From a virus: 38,918 nt of DNA. The translations under genes and the position numbers were made by a program. Shown here in pieces: positions 30,501 to 37,558 of this stretch (position 1 is the stretch's first letter; each line of letters starts with the position of its first letter). The stretch spans positions 1-38,918 of the IMG/VR virus record IMGVR_UViG_3300036792_000103. One strand, 5' to 3'. The notes below the pieces were generated by a model that was given only the letters and a program-made list of their open reading frames with translations, was not told where the DNA came from and made no database searches.

Positions 30501-31927
30501 TGGTCGCGTTCGCCAGCAGCGGCTCGCTCGGCCTGATCGGCTACGACGCCAGCGGCACCGACGTCATCAACACCGGCCCCTTCGCCTTCGGCGCCGCCGG
30601 GGCCCCGCTGTACTACTCGGTTGAGATCCAGCTCGTGAGCGGCAACGTGCAGGTCTCCCTGGTGACGCTCGCCCCCGGCGCGAGCTCCGGCCTGGCGGCC
30701 ACCGTGACCCTCTCCGGCGGCAACGTCGGCAACTGCTCGGTCATAAGCCTCAACCCCAACGCCCTGTTCACCGACACGGCGGTCGGTCACGTGACCTTGC
30801 AGACCACTGACTCCTCCCTGTTCGCGCTCGGCCAGCCGCTGAACGCGTGGACGGGGGAGATGGCCGCCGCCCGCTATGCCCGCCTTGCGGGGGAGAACGG
30901 CTACCAGGCGCGCATCATGGGCAGCCCGGCTTACTCGGCGCAGATGGGCCCGCAGTCCGTGGCGACCCTGTCCAGCCTGCTCACGGAAGTCGAGGCGGCC
31001 GACCTCGGCCAGCAGTACGAGCCGCGCCAGGTGCTCGCGCTCGGCTACCGCACCCTGGCGAGCATGTGCGCCCAGCCGCCGCGCCTGACGCTCGACTACG
31101 CGCAGAGCCAGCCGGGCGGGGTCAACGGCGACGGTACCAACAGCGGCCTTGACCCCACCTACGATGACCAGCTGCTTGCCAACGACTGGACGGTGACGCG
31201 CGGCAGCTCGGCCGGCAGCCAGGGCGCCACCGTCCAGGTACAGCTGGACGACGGCAGCGCCATGAGCATCAGCAACCCGCCCACTGGGGTCGGGGACTAC
31301 GCCAAGACGCAGACGACGAACGTGGAGTACGACGCGCAGCTGCAGGACGTGGCCGGGTGGATGGTGCACGCGGGCACGGTTGACCAGGCGCGCTGGCCGG
31401 GCGTCCCCGTCAACCTCGCGCGGCCTGCGATCCAGGCGAACAGCCTCTACTACCCGGTGCTGGACGCGGACATCGGGGACCACCTCGAGCTGCTCAACCT
31501 GCCCGACGTCGTGCTGTACGACCCGGTGAAGCAGCTGCTGTTCGGCAGCAAGGAGTCGCTCGGCGGATTCCATCACACGGTGGAGTTCAACGCGGTGCCT
31601 GAGGTGCCGTACGAGGTGATCGTGCTGGACGACCCGGTGTACGGCCGGGTGGATACCGACGGGTCCACGCTCGCCTCCTCGGTGTCGTCGTCGGCGACGA
31701 CGCTGTCGGTGGCGACGGCCAGCGGCTTCCCGCTGTGGACCACCAGCAGCGGCGACTTCCCGTTCGACATCGCGATCGCGGGCGAGCGGGTCACGGTCAC
31801 GAACGTCACCGGCACCAGCTCACCCCAGTCGTTCACCGTGACCCGCGCCGTCAACGGCGTTTCCAAAGCCCAGTCCTCAGGCAGCGACGTGCGCCTGTGG
31901 TTCCCGCCGATCCTCGCCCTCACCTAG
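27560..31927 (+). CDS. Giant minor tail protein with repeat region
   Basis: A 1455-residue protein, GTG start, Shine-Dalgarno GGAGGAGG. Layout: residues 1-220, a beta domain (SFASPTTAGNTVVVVAALAN) related to the 36444 product; 223-520, about 13 imperfect repeats of V-x-L-P-V-A-Q-V-x-V-A-A-P-L-P; 525-600, a core typical of actinophage minor tail proteins (MRCELNLGGTYTDVSGYVYQ, CSWEWNNRDGRFSPKNPLSP); 610-790, a LamG/concanavalin-like region (YLRLEAGVGAYAYAPEASRL; TVTHYTSDSIDGTWTQLG); then a long C-terminal part ending in a TLSVATASG beta domain. Likely part of the tail tip and adsorption apparatus. Confidence 0.82.
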   Translation: MAVTVVQSVAVVDAASGSFASPTTAGNTVVVVAALANSANVTMAVTGVTLGGSAGNFAQAASVQSAYAGGFTEFAAIWADPNCAGGQTAVAIAGTNLPLTGGSANGFVALEVSGLVVSSLLTSVLDKTATNSGTTGTAVSSGTTATTTQAAEIAVGGLAGNDVLSAFTSGYTTVAINDGSGQFNAGAYRVLSATGTQSVAATQASSGPWAGAIATFKAASGTSVSLPVAQIAAAAPLPALAAGPVALPVAQVNAAAYTVTGGGLAAGVILNEAGGGLLTEDGGSLATEVAAGALTLPVAQVTAAAPLPAPVVSVPLPVAGVAVSAPLPSLAAGPVAIPRAQVTAAAPLPVPSVSVPLPVAQVNVAGYPPTPTSGTAVALPAAQVAVSAPLPSLAAGPVAIPAAAVTVAAPLPTPVASVPLPVAQESAAAHSPASAAGPVSLPAAAVTVAAPLPTPKASVPLPVAQVNVASPLPAPSVSVPLPAAQVNVAGHPLAPNAPVFVALPVAQVTVAARTVTPFVAPVFPYAPLDMRCELNLGGTYTDVSGYVYQRGGDTPPVSITRGRPDESSQANPATCSWEWNNRDGRFSPKNPLSPLFGQLGRNTPVRWSVPAASTYLRLEAGVGAYAYAPEASRLDITGSLEVRIALRMSDWRACDLASKYDGSGSSSWIWNTATDGTLQFWWLDSTTLHSVTTTAPLPVSARAVRVTLDATTGTVTHYTSDSIDGTWTQLGTALSGTGGAATTVRSGSGGSVPLTVGWSANNPTWQLYGRVTGFRLYSGIGGTVVANAAFNAQTAGGTTWTDSPGNTWTVTGGAELSGRDYRFHGEMSAQPPKWDVTGADQAVMAQAGGPLRRLSQGTANAMSAMKRGIMLQTGNLAPQAYWSLEDAAGASVFGASLGGLPMTFDANPAPSMATDSSFVASAPLPALNGSRLYGRVAPYSGGNSIVVRWLCKLGTVTLLPGGTYAPLARISTSGTVRALYVVAFASSGSLGLIGYDASGTDVINTGPFAFGAAGAPLYYSVEIQLVSGNVQVSLVTLAPGASSGLAATVTLSGGNVGNCSVISLNPNALFTDTAVGHVTLQTTDSSLFALGQPLNAWTGEMAAARYARLAGENGYQARIMGSPAYSAQMGPQSVATLSSLLTEVEAADLGQQYEPRQVLALGYRTLASMCAQPPRLTLDYAQSQPGGVNGDGTNSGLDPTYDDQLLANDWTVTRGSSAGSQGATVQVQLDDGSAMSISNPPTGVGDYAKTQTTNVEYDAQLQDVAGWMVHAGTVDQARWPGVPVNLARPAIQANSLYYPVLDADIGDHLELLNLPDVVLYDPVKQLLFGSKESLGGFHHTVEFNAVPEVPYEVIVLDDPVYGRVDTDGSTLASSVSSSATTLSVATASGFPLWTTSSGDFPFDIAIAGERVTVTNVTGTSSPQSFTVTRAVNGVSKAQSSGSDVRLWFPPILALT
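28229..29110 (+). repeat. About 13 coding repeats of 20-22 residues
   Basis: Units such as VPLPVAQVNVASPLPAPSVS, VAIPAAAVTVAAPLPTPVAS and VALPAAQVAVSAPLPSLAAG follow each other through residues 223-520 of the minor tail protein. One unit is interrupted near 28350-28440 by a Gly-rich insert (AGGGLLTEDGGSLATEV). The regular Pro spacing suggests an extended stalk. Copy number could vary by recombination. Confidence 0.8.
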
Positions 31928-31936
31928 GAGGCCAGC

Positions 31937-32437
31937 TTGACCGCTCTCGGCCAGATTCAGGCTGGCGCCCGCCTGACGGCCGCCATGGCGCAGGGCGTCG
32001 CCCCGCTGTCCGCCTACAAGGGCAGCAGCCAGGCGGGCTCGGGTAGCACCCTGGCCAACGACAACGCGCTGTTCCTGACCGTGCAGCCCAATGCCGTCTA
32101 CTACTTCGAGCTCGTCATCGGCTACCAGGGCGGCACCGGCGGCAGCTCTGACATCAAGCTCGGCTGGTCGCTGCCGTCCGGCGCGACGATGACGTACGCG
32201 CTGGAGGGGAACACGACGGGCGGCGTGGCCACCGCCGGGGCGTGGGAGACGCAGTCGTCCACGCCGGCGCTGGGCACGGCCGGGTCCGGTGTCCCGGTCG
32301 GCGCGGTCGCGTCGGGCACCATCGCGACCAGCAGCACGGGCGGGACGATGCAGCTGCAGTGGGCGCGGAACGCGGGCAGCGGCACTGCCCCCACGGTCCT
32401 GGCCGGGTCGACGCTCGATGCCTGGCAGGTCCAGTGA
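31937..32437 (+). CDS. Tail appendage protein, tandem paralogue A
   Basis: A 166-residue protein starting at TTG 31937 with Shine-Dalgarno TAGGAGG. After a short N-terminal segment it shows a beta sandwich pattern: LANDNALFLTVQPNAVYYFE, DIKLGWSLPSGATMTYALEG, TMQLQWARNAGSGTAPTVLA and GSTLDAWQVQ. This domain occurs in actinophage minor tail proteins near the tail tip. It is closely related to the next gene, with which it overlaps by 4 nt. Confidence 0.65.
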   Translation: MTALGQIQAGARLTAAMAQGVAPLSAYKGSSQAGSGSTLANDNALFLTVQPNAVYYFELVIGYQGGTGGSSDIKLGWSLPSGATMTYALEGNTTGGVATAGAWETQSSTPALGTAGSGVPVGAVASGTIATSSTGGTMQLQWARNAGSGTAPTVLAGSTLDAWQVQ

Positions 32438-32949
32438 CAGCCCCGGCGAAGTTCTTCCCCACCGGGCGGCAGAGCGGCCCCGCGCTTCGCGGCGCCGTGC
32501 CGCTGGCCGCGTACAAGTCAGTCAGCGAGTCGGGGCCGAACAGCAACGTGCCGCAGGATGACGACGCGCTGCTGCTGCCGCTGCTCGCGAGCGCCGTCTA
32601 CAGGTTCACCTGCGTCATCGGGTACACGGGCAACACGACGGGGACCGGGGACATCAAGGTCGGCTGGACCGTGCCGTCGGGCGCCACGATGGCGTACGTG
32701 CTGCAGGGCATGACCGGGGCGAGCGGCAGCCAGGTTGCCACGAACGGCTGGTGGGAGACCGAGTCGAGCCTTACGACGCTCGACTCCAACGGCGCGAGCA
32801 CCCCGGTCAGCGCCGTCATGAAGGGCACGATCGCCACGGCCGCGACGCCGGGGACGCTGCAGCTGATCTGGGCTCAGCACTCCGCGACCAGCACCGTGGC
32901 GACGACGGTCCTGGCCGGGTCGTCCCTGCTTGCCTGGCAGGTGCAGTGA
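32434..32949 (+). CDS. Tail appendage protein, tandem paralogue B
   Basis: A 171-residue protein, GTG start. It aligns along its length with its upstream neighbour: DDALLLPLLASAVYRFTCVI, DIKVGWTVPSGATMAYVLQG, TLQLIWAQHSATSTVATTVL, GSSLLAWQVQ. The pair probably arose by tandem duplication and may form a hetero-oligomeric appendage or bind different surface ligands. Stop/start TGATG overlap with the next gene. Confidence 0.65.
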   Translation: MTAPAKFFPTGRQSGPALRGAVPLAAYKSVSESGPNSNVPQDDDALLLPLLASAVYRFTCVIGYTGNTTGTGDIKVGWTVPSGATMAYVLQGMTGASGSQVATNGWWETESSLTTLDSNGASTPVSAVMKGTIATAATPGTLQLIWAQHSATSTVATTVLAGSSLLAWQVQ

Positions 32950-33242
32950 TGACGTGGCTACTGGTGCCGCTGGCGTTCGCGGCGATGGCCCTGCAGGACG
33001 TGCTGTGCGTGGTGATGGTGCGGGCCGAGGGCACCGGCCGCGCCCACCGGGCGGCCGTGTGCGACACGCTGCAGGACGCGTGCGGGCTGGCGTCGCTCGG
33101 CGCGGTGGGCGGGTCGCTGCTCATCGGCGGCGACGTGCTGCTGTCCGGTGCGGTGGTGGCCGCGCGGCTGGCGGGGGACTACGCCGGCACGTACTCGGGC
33201 GTGCGGCTCGGCGTGTGGCTTGACGGGAGGGGATCGCGGTGA
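32949..33242 (+). CDS. Small membrane protein
   Basis: A 97-residue protein, ATG 32949. Three hydrophobic segments: LLVPLAFAAMALQDVLCVVM, then ACGLASLGAVGGSLLIGG and VLLSGAVVAARLAGDYAG. Comparable proteins are frequent in actinophage late operons with no assigned function. It might be part of the lysis group, but is not next to the endolysin. Start of a run of five small membrane proteins. Confidence 0.6.
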   Translation: MTWLLVPLAFAAMALQDVLCVVMVRAEGTGRAHRAAVCDTLQDACGLASLGAVGGSLLIGGDVLLSGAVVAARLAGDYAGTYSGVRLGVWLDGRGSR

Positions 33243-33475
33243 GCCTGTGGCATCACTACTGGGCGTGGACCGGCGGGAACATCGGGGCGCTTCCGCTGGA
33301 GGCGCTGATCACGACGGTGACCGCCTTCGTGTTCCGGGGGCCGATCGGGCGGCTGCTCGGCGGCAGGGCGGCTAAGGACGCGGCGGCCGCGCGGCGGATC
33401 GCGGCGGACCTGTTCGAGCATCACACCGGGCGTTCACATCCGGACGCCCCCGACAGTGGAAAGGGGATGGCGTGA
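33239..33475 (+). CDS. Small membrane-anchored protein
   Basis: A 78-residue protein, GTG start with 4-nt overlap. It starts with an aromatic stretch (LWHHYWAWTGGNIGALPLEA), has a short hydrophobic segment (LITTVTAFVFRGPIGRLLGG) and a charged helical tail (AAARRIAADLFEHHTGRSH). Probably one membrane pass with the tail inside. Function unknown. Confidence 0.55.
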   Translation: MSLWHHYWAWTGGNIGALPLEALITTVTAFVFRGPIGRLLGGRAAKDAAAARRIAADLFEHHTGRSHPDAPDSGKGMA

Positions 33476-33789
33476 AATGGCGGCCGAAAACTTCGTGGGC
33501 GGCATGGTGGCAGGCGATCGCGCTCCCCGTGCTGCGGGATACCGTGGCGCTGGGCCTGGGAGCGTACGGGTTCCTCTCGCAGGTCCATGCACCCGACCCG
33601 TCCAGCGTCATCGTCACAGGGTCGCTGATCCTGATCGGCGGCGTCGGGGTGATCCACGCCTACACGCTGCTCAGCGGCCCGTCCTCCACCCCGCCTACCG
33701 GGCAGCCGTCCTCGGAGCATGCGCCGCCTTCGCCGTCCTCGCCGTCCTCGCCGTCCTCGCCCCAGGGTGGGCCTGATGAGCGAGGCTAA
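33472..33789 (+). CDS. Membrane protein with Ser/Pro repeat tail
   Basis: A 105-residue protein, GTG start with 4-nt overlap. Two hydrophobic segments (ALPVLRDTVALGLGAYGFLS; VIVTGSLILIGGVGVIHAYT) form a hairpin, followed by a Ser/Pro-rich tail. Its PSSPSSPSSP part is encoded by three copies of the 9-mer TCGCCGTCC at 33730-33756. Two segments and small size allow a holin-like role; otherwise unknown. Confidence 0.55.
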   Translation: MKWRPKTSWAAWWQAIALPVLRDTVALGLGAYGFLSQVHAPDPSSVIVTGSLILIGGVGVIHAYTLLSGPSSTPPTGQPSSEHAPPSPSSPSSPSSPQGGPDERG

Positions 33790-34213
33790 CGAGCGGCTGC
33801 CGGTAGGCCCGCGCGGCGTTCAGGGCAGGCAGGGCGAGCGCGGTGAGCGCGGGCTGTCGCGGCGGGTGCGCTGGTCGATCGTCGTCCTGTTCGCCATCAA
33901 CTTCCTGGGGGCAGGCGGGAACCTGCTGTGGACCGCGTACGAGGTGAACTCAGCGACGGCCGCTCAGCACCAGCAGCAGGCTTCCCAGCAGCGGCTGGCA
34001 GCGCAGCAGCAGGCAGCGCAGCGGGCACAGGGTGCGGCACTGGAGCGCAAGCTGTGCACGACCTTGGAGCCGTTCACCGGCCTGGCCGCCCTGAAGCCGC
34101 CCGCCGGCAACCCGGCCGACAACCCGGCGCGCGCGTTCGAGCAGGCGCTGGTAGTCAAGCTCGCCCCGCTCGCCCAGCTCGGCCCGGACCTCGGATGCAA
34201 GGAGAAGTCATGA
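33776..34213 (+). CDS. Membrane protein with collagen-like start and Gln-rich coil
   Basis: A 145-residue protein, ATG 33776, out of frame with and overlapping the previous gene by 14 nt. It has an N-terminal Gly-x-y stretch (GPRGVQGRQGERGERG), a single membrane helix (IVVLFAINFLGAGGNLLW, about 40-57), then a Gln/Ala-rich coiled coil (AAQHQQQASQQRLAAQQQAA) and a folded end with two Cys. Such proteins occur near lysis genes of actinophages and may act as an envelope-spanning factor; that role is inference. Confidence 0.6.
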   Translation: MSEANERLPVGPRGVQGRQGERGERGLSRRVRWSIVVLFAINFLGAGGNLLWTAYEVNSATAAQHQQQASQQRLAAQQQAAQRAQGAALERKLCTTLEPFTGLAALKPPAGNPADNPARAFEQALVVKLAPLAQLGPDLGCKEKS

Positions 34214-34362
34214 CCACCAAGCAGGTAATCGCAGTCCTTCTCTTCGGTGTCGCCGCGGTGCTGGCCGCGGTCGCGGCGTTCGTGCCGACTGCTCACCCGC
34301 GGCTGCTCGCCCTGGCCGTCGCCTTCACGGCGGCGGGCCTCGCCGTCCAGGCATTCTCATGA
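34210..34362 (+). CDS. Two-helix membrane protein, holin candidate
   Basis: A 50-residue protein, ATG 34210, 4-nt overlaps on both sides. Two hydrophobic helices (VIAVLLFGVAAVLAAVAAFV; LLALAVAFTAAGLAVQAF) are separated by a short turn with His-Pro-Arg. This is the minimal class II holin layout, but there is no charged C-terminal tail, and the endolysin is 3 kb downstream. The membrane topology is visible; holin function is inferred. Confidence 0.5.
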   Translation: MTTKQVIAVLLFGVAAVLAAVAAFVPTAHPRLLALAVAFTAAGLAVQAFS

Positions 34363-36443
34363 CCAACTACTCGATCGGCGGCAGCTCCGGCACCACGGGG
34401 CTGTCCGAGCTGGCTGAGCCGCTGGCGGCAGGCGACAAGATCCCCCTTGTCAACGTCAGTGACACGACTACGCCGCCGGCGGGGTCCGCCGGGTCGGACC
34501 AGGCCATGACCGCGTCCGTGCTCGGCCAGGCGATCAGGGCAACGGTCAACGCCGTCCTCGACTACGGGGCCGACCCGACCGGCGGCAGCGACGCAACGAC
34601 GGCGATCCAGCTGGCGCTGCTGTCGTTCGGCACCGCGACGGGATGGCTTCAGGGGCAGGGCGGCGCCGTCGACCTTGGCCCGGGAAGCTTCCACATCAGC
34701 AACACGCTGATCATCCCGCCCGGCGTCAAGCTCCGGGGTGTCGGCCAGAACGCGACGATCATCACCATGTCGACCACTGTCGCGGCCGACGTCGTCCAGA
34801 TGGAAATCTACAACTCGGCCGCTCAGGCGGCGATCCTGGCCGCGACCGTGGGAGGCGCGGCCCCGGCTCAGGCGGACCTCGTCAACGCGTTCTACAGCGG
34901 CGTCGAGGACCTGGGCATCCACGGGAACTCGTTTTACACCACGATCCCGGCGTACAGCCACGGCATCAACTGCACCACCAACCCGCTGCTCGCCCAAGCC
35001 CCCGGCGACCCGGCATTCGACCCCAGTCACCACATCAGCAACGTCTACGTCCAGGCGTGCACGGGAGACGGGGTCATCATCCAGGGCCGGTCGGGCATCG
35101 CCCTCGACAGCGTCTGGGCGCTGAGCAACAACGGCAACGGGATCACGCCTTCTTTCGACACGCTCATCACGAACTGCAACACCGGATTTAATGGCGTCGT
35201 CGGCGTCTACAGCGACCACGGGGCCACCAACGGTGGTCCGGTCAAGAGCTACAACAACGGGTGCGCCCCGCTGTGGACCACCGGGCAGAACTGGTCGCCG
35301 GGGAACATCTCCATGTACGCCGGAACTCTGTACTTCTGCATCCTGGCGGTCACCGGCAGCACCACCGTCCCCAGCTCCGACGGCACGCACTGGGTCGCGC
35401 TGGTGGCCGCCGGGGGCGCGTGGGCATCCGGCACCGACTACACGCCCGGTGACGCGGTCACCTACTCCGGGGGGACGTACATCTGCATCCTCGCGGTCTC
35501 CGGGTCCACCGCGCCGTCCTCGGACGCCACCCACTGGGCGGCGCCCACGCCCGCGTGGGTATCCGGCACCTCCTACTCGTCCGGTCAGGCGGTCACCTAC
35601 TCCGGGCAGATGTACTACTGCCTCGCCGCCATCAGCGGGTCCACCGCACCGTCCGCAGACCCGGCCCACTGGGTAGCGGTGGCCGCGGCGACCAGCCCGC
35701 AGGCGTGGGGCTACGACTTCGCGTGGGACTCCGGGGCCAGCGGCCAGTCATGGACGGCCCTGGACAGCCAGGAGCCGTCCGCCGGGAGCTTCTGGCTGAA
35801 CGGGTGCACCGGGATCAGCATCACAGGCGCCGGGACCACGCAGAACTTCAACAACCAGTCCGGCACCGGGCAGAACGGCAGCAACCCGAATAACTACGCG
35901 GCGGTGTACGCCAGCAGCATCAGCGGGTGCAACGTCACCGTGGCGTGCAGCACCCTCGGAAGCGTCGCCTACGCCCTGGCCGTGACCTCGGCCACGCGCT
36001 CTAACCTGATGATCACGACCGACGGGTCCGAGCAGGGCATCCTCGCGCCAGGAGCATCGCTGGCAGGGACCGCCGCCCTGGTCAACGGCCAGGTGCAGAG
36101 CGTCCTGACCGGCACCCAGTCGGTCACCAGCGGCGTGGTGGCCCTCACCTTCTCCTCCACGCTGGCGGTCAACGCCGCGCTCGGCAATCACTTCCGGGTG
36201 ACCATGACCGCGAACATGACGGTCAGCGCGCCGAGCAACCCGGTCGACGGGCAGAAGGTCACCTTCGAGCTGATCCAGGACGGCACCGGGTCGCGGACGG
36301 TGACGTGGAACGCGGCGTTCGACTTCGGCGCCGTGGGCGCGCCCACCCTGACGACGACGGCCAGCAAGCGGGACGTGGTCGGGTTCGTCTACTCCGGGTC
36401 GCTGTCCAAATGGCTTTGTGCTGGATCGGCCTTGGGATTTTAG
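34359..36443 (+). CDS. Beta-helix tailspike / depolymerase with three carbohydrate-binding repeats
   Basis: A 694-residue protein. Residues 1-60 look like a virion-attachment segment. DYGADPTGGSDATTAIQ (68-84) opens the pectate-lyase-type beta-helix, which continues through GQGGAVDLGPGSFHISNTLI and the Asn/Gly-rich rungs to residue 300. Residues 300-440 are three repeats resembling chitin-binding CBM5/12 modules (W-x-S-G-x-x-Y-x-x-G-x-x-V-x-Y). The helix then seems to resume (WLNGCTGISITGAGT) before a beta C-terminal domain (GNHFRVTMTANMTVSAPSNP). It likely binds and cleaves a surface polysaccharide. Overlaps its neighbour by 4 nt. Confidence 0.8.
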   Translation: MTNYSIGGSSGTTGLSELAEPLAAGDKIPLVNVSDTTTPPAGSAGSDQAMTASVLGQAIRATVNAVLDYGADPTGGSDATTAIQLALLSFGTATGWLQGQGGAVDLGPGSFHISNTLIIPPGVKLRGVGQNATIITMSTTVAADVVQMEIYNSAAQAAILAATVGGAAPAQADLVNAFYSGVEDLGIHGNSFYTTIPAYSHGINCTTNPLLAQAPGDPAFDPSHHISNVYVQACTGDGVIIQGRSGIALDSVWALSNNGNGITPSFDTLITNCNTGFNGVVGVYSDHGATNGGPVKSYNNGCAPLWTTGQNWSPGNISMYAGTLYFCILAVTGSTTVPSSDGTHWVALVAAGGAWASGTDYTPGDAVTYSGGTYICILAVSGSTAPSSDATHWAAPTPAWVSGTSYSSGQAVTYSGQMYYCLAAISGSTAPSADPAHWVAVAAATSPQAWGYDFAWDSGASGQSWTALDSQEPSAGSFWLNGCTGISITGAGTTQNFNNQSGTGQNGSNPNNYAAVYASSISGCNVTVACSTLGSVAYALAVTSATRSNLMITTDGSEQGILAPGASLAGTAALVNGQVQSVLTGTQSVTSGVVALTFSSTLAVNAALGNHFRVTMTANMTVSAPSNPVDGQKVTFELIQDGTGSRTVTWNAAFDFGAVGAPTLTTTASKRDVVGFVYSGSLSKWLCAGSALGF
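35270..35680 (+). repeat. Three tandem CBM-like coding repeats
   Basis: Repeat starts lie near 35270, 35418 and 35553. Repeats 2 and 3 have a 135-bp period and share CGGTCACCTACTCCGGG; their proteins read WASGTDYTPGDAVTYSGGTY and WVSGTSYSSGQAVTYSGQMY, each ending with STAPSxDxxHW. Repeat 1 (WTTGQNWSPGNISMYAGTLY) is more diverged. Confidence 0.75.
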
Positions 36444-37154
36444 GTGGCCGTCACCGAGGACGCGAGCACCCCCGCTGTCGCCACGAGCGCAGGCGGGTCC
36501 ACGTCGACCACGCTGGCATCGGCGTCGTTCTCGCCGCCTGCCGGGTCGGTGCTTGTAGCAGACTGCCTGATCAACTACGGCACTTACCCTGGCGCGGTTC
36601 CGACCATCAGCGTCAGCGACAGCGCGAGCGGCACGTGGGCGATCGGGGCGGCGCAGCTCGGCAACCCCGCCGCCTTCGCGGTTATCGCGCAGTTCACGCG
36701 GCCGGTGCCGACCGCGCCGGGCAGCATCACCGTCACCATGCATCGCGGTACGGACAGCAGCGCCGCGATGCTCATGCTCGCCGTGCGGGTGCTGGACGGC
36801 GCGAACGTCTCCAGCCCGCAGGGCGCGAGCAACACGGCCACCTCGGACACCACCAACGCCGAAGTGACTGTCACCCCGGCGCAGGCGGGCAGCTACCTGG
36901 CCGTCGCCGCGATCAACACCGACAACACCACGAACACCGCGCTGTCGGGCACGACCATCATCCAGCAGGCGAATGACACCGTCGACCTCGGCACCCTGGC
37001 TGTCGGCAAGTACGGCCCGGTCGCCTCCCTCACGTCCACCACGGTCGGCTGGACGCTCGGCGCGACCAAGCACGCAGCCGCCGCCGTGCTGGAAATCGTG
37101 CCACCGGCGCCGCCGCCCGCGTCCCACGGCCTGCTCATGGTCATGGGGATGTGA
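36444..37154 (+). CDS. Tail-associated beta protein
   Basis: A 236-residue protein, GTG start immediately after the tailspike stop TAG. Beta-rich, Ser/Thr/Ala-rich: TTLASASFSPPAGSVLVADC, AAFAVIAQFTRPVPTAPGSI, QAGSYLAVAAINTDNTTNTA and TTVGWTLGATKHAAAAVLEI. The layout resembles the N-terminal 220 residues of the giant minor tail protein, including a closing Gly/Ala-rich strand, so both probably share one fold. Possible capsid or tail appendage; no enzymatic motif. Confidence 0.6.
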   Translation: MAVTEDASTPAVATSAGGSTSTTLASASFSPPAGSVLVADCLINYGTYPGAVPTISVSDSASGTWAIGAAQLGNPAAFAVIAQFTRPVPTAPGSITVTMHRGTDSSAAMLMLAVRVLDGANVSSPQGASNTATSDTTNAEVTVTPAQAGSYLAVAAINTDNTTNTALSGTTIIQQANDTVDLGTLAVGKYGPVASLTSTTVGWTLGATKHAAAAVLEIVPPAPPPASHGLLMVMGM

Positions 37155-37169
37155 GGCGCCGTGACGTGG

Positions 37170-37358
37170 CTACGACATCCCGTCAGGGTCGGGGCCTTCC
37201 TGCACGCCCTCCCAGCGGGCTTCCACGAAGAGATCCGCGAGGACGCCTTGTATCGCGTCGCGGGTCGCGTCGTCCTCGGACACTCCGGGAACCGCCATGA
37301 TCTTCGCCAGCGCGATGTCCTCAATGAGCGGCGCGCTGACATCCGTCGTTTCGTCCAT
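37170..37358 (-). CDS. Small acidic protein on the minus strand
   Basis: A 62-residue frame antisense to the late operon. It reads MDETTDVSAPLIEDIALAKI, then PGVSEDDATRDAIQGVLADL and EARWEGVQEGPDPDGMS, with protein-like acidic and helical composition and G/C-rich third positions. The competing + strand frame (37161-37394) is Arg/His-rich and looks like a shadow. No clear Shine-Dalgarno beyond a G-rich stretch. It would have to be transcribed against the late genes. Function unknown. Confidence 0.5.
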   Translation of the reverse strand: MDETTDVSAPLIEDIALAKIMAVPGVSEDDATRDAIQGVLADLFVEARWEGVQEGPDPDGMS

Positions 37359-37390
37359 GTCCGGATGCTAGCCCCCTGCGAGCGCGCCTC

Positions 37391-37558
37391 GTGACCTGGC
37401 TCCTGCTGCTCGCCGTCCCGCTCGCCGCCGCCTGCTGGGGCGCCTACCGCTACCAGCCCGCCCCGTGGTGCTGGTGCACCCACGGCCCCCACCCCGAAGG
37501 CGGCTGCCCCCAGTGCGGCTGCCTGTACTTCCAGGCACCATTCAGGAGGAAACCATGA
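37391..37558 (+). CDS. Small membrane-anchored Cys-rich protein
   Basis: A 55-residue frame, GTG 37391. One hydrophobic helix (TWLLLLAVPLAAACWGAYRY) is followed by a short Cys/His cluster (WCWCTHGPHPEGGCPQCGCL) likely to bind zinc or form disulphides. It overlaps the endolysin start by 4 nt and the endolysin Shine-Dalgarno lies within its end, so translation is coupled. It could be a lysis accessory protein; function not known. Confidence 0.55.
   Translation: MTWLLLLAVPLAAACWGAYRYQPAPWCWCTHGPHPEGGCPQCGCLYFQAPFRRKP

Noticed and set aside
28967-31576. 869-codon minus-strand open frame opposite the giant minor tail gene
   Set aside because: Composition is Arg/Val/Gly/His-rich antisense shadow; the + strand frame contains recognised minor tail motifs and a strong ribosome site.
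37161-37394. + strand frame of 77 codons before the small Cys-rich membrane gene
   Set aside because: Arg/His-rich with weaker codon bias than the antisense acidic frame; kept only as a possible relic of a broken start, although its stop overlaps the next GTG.
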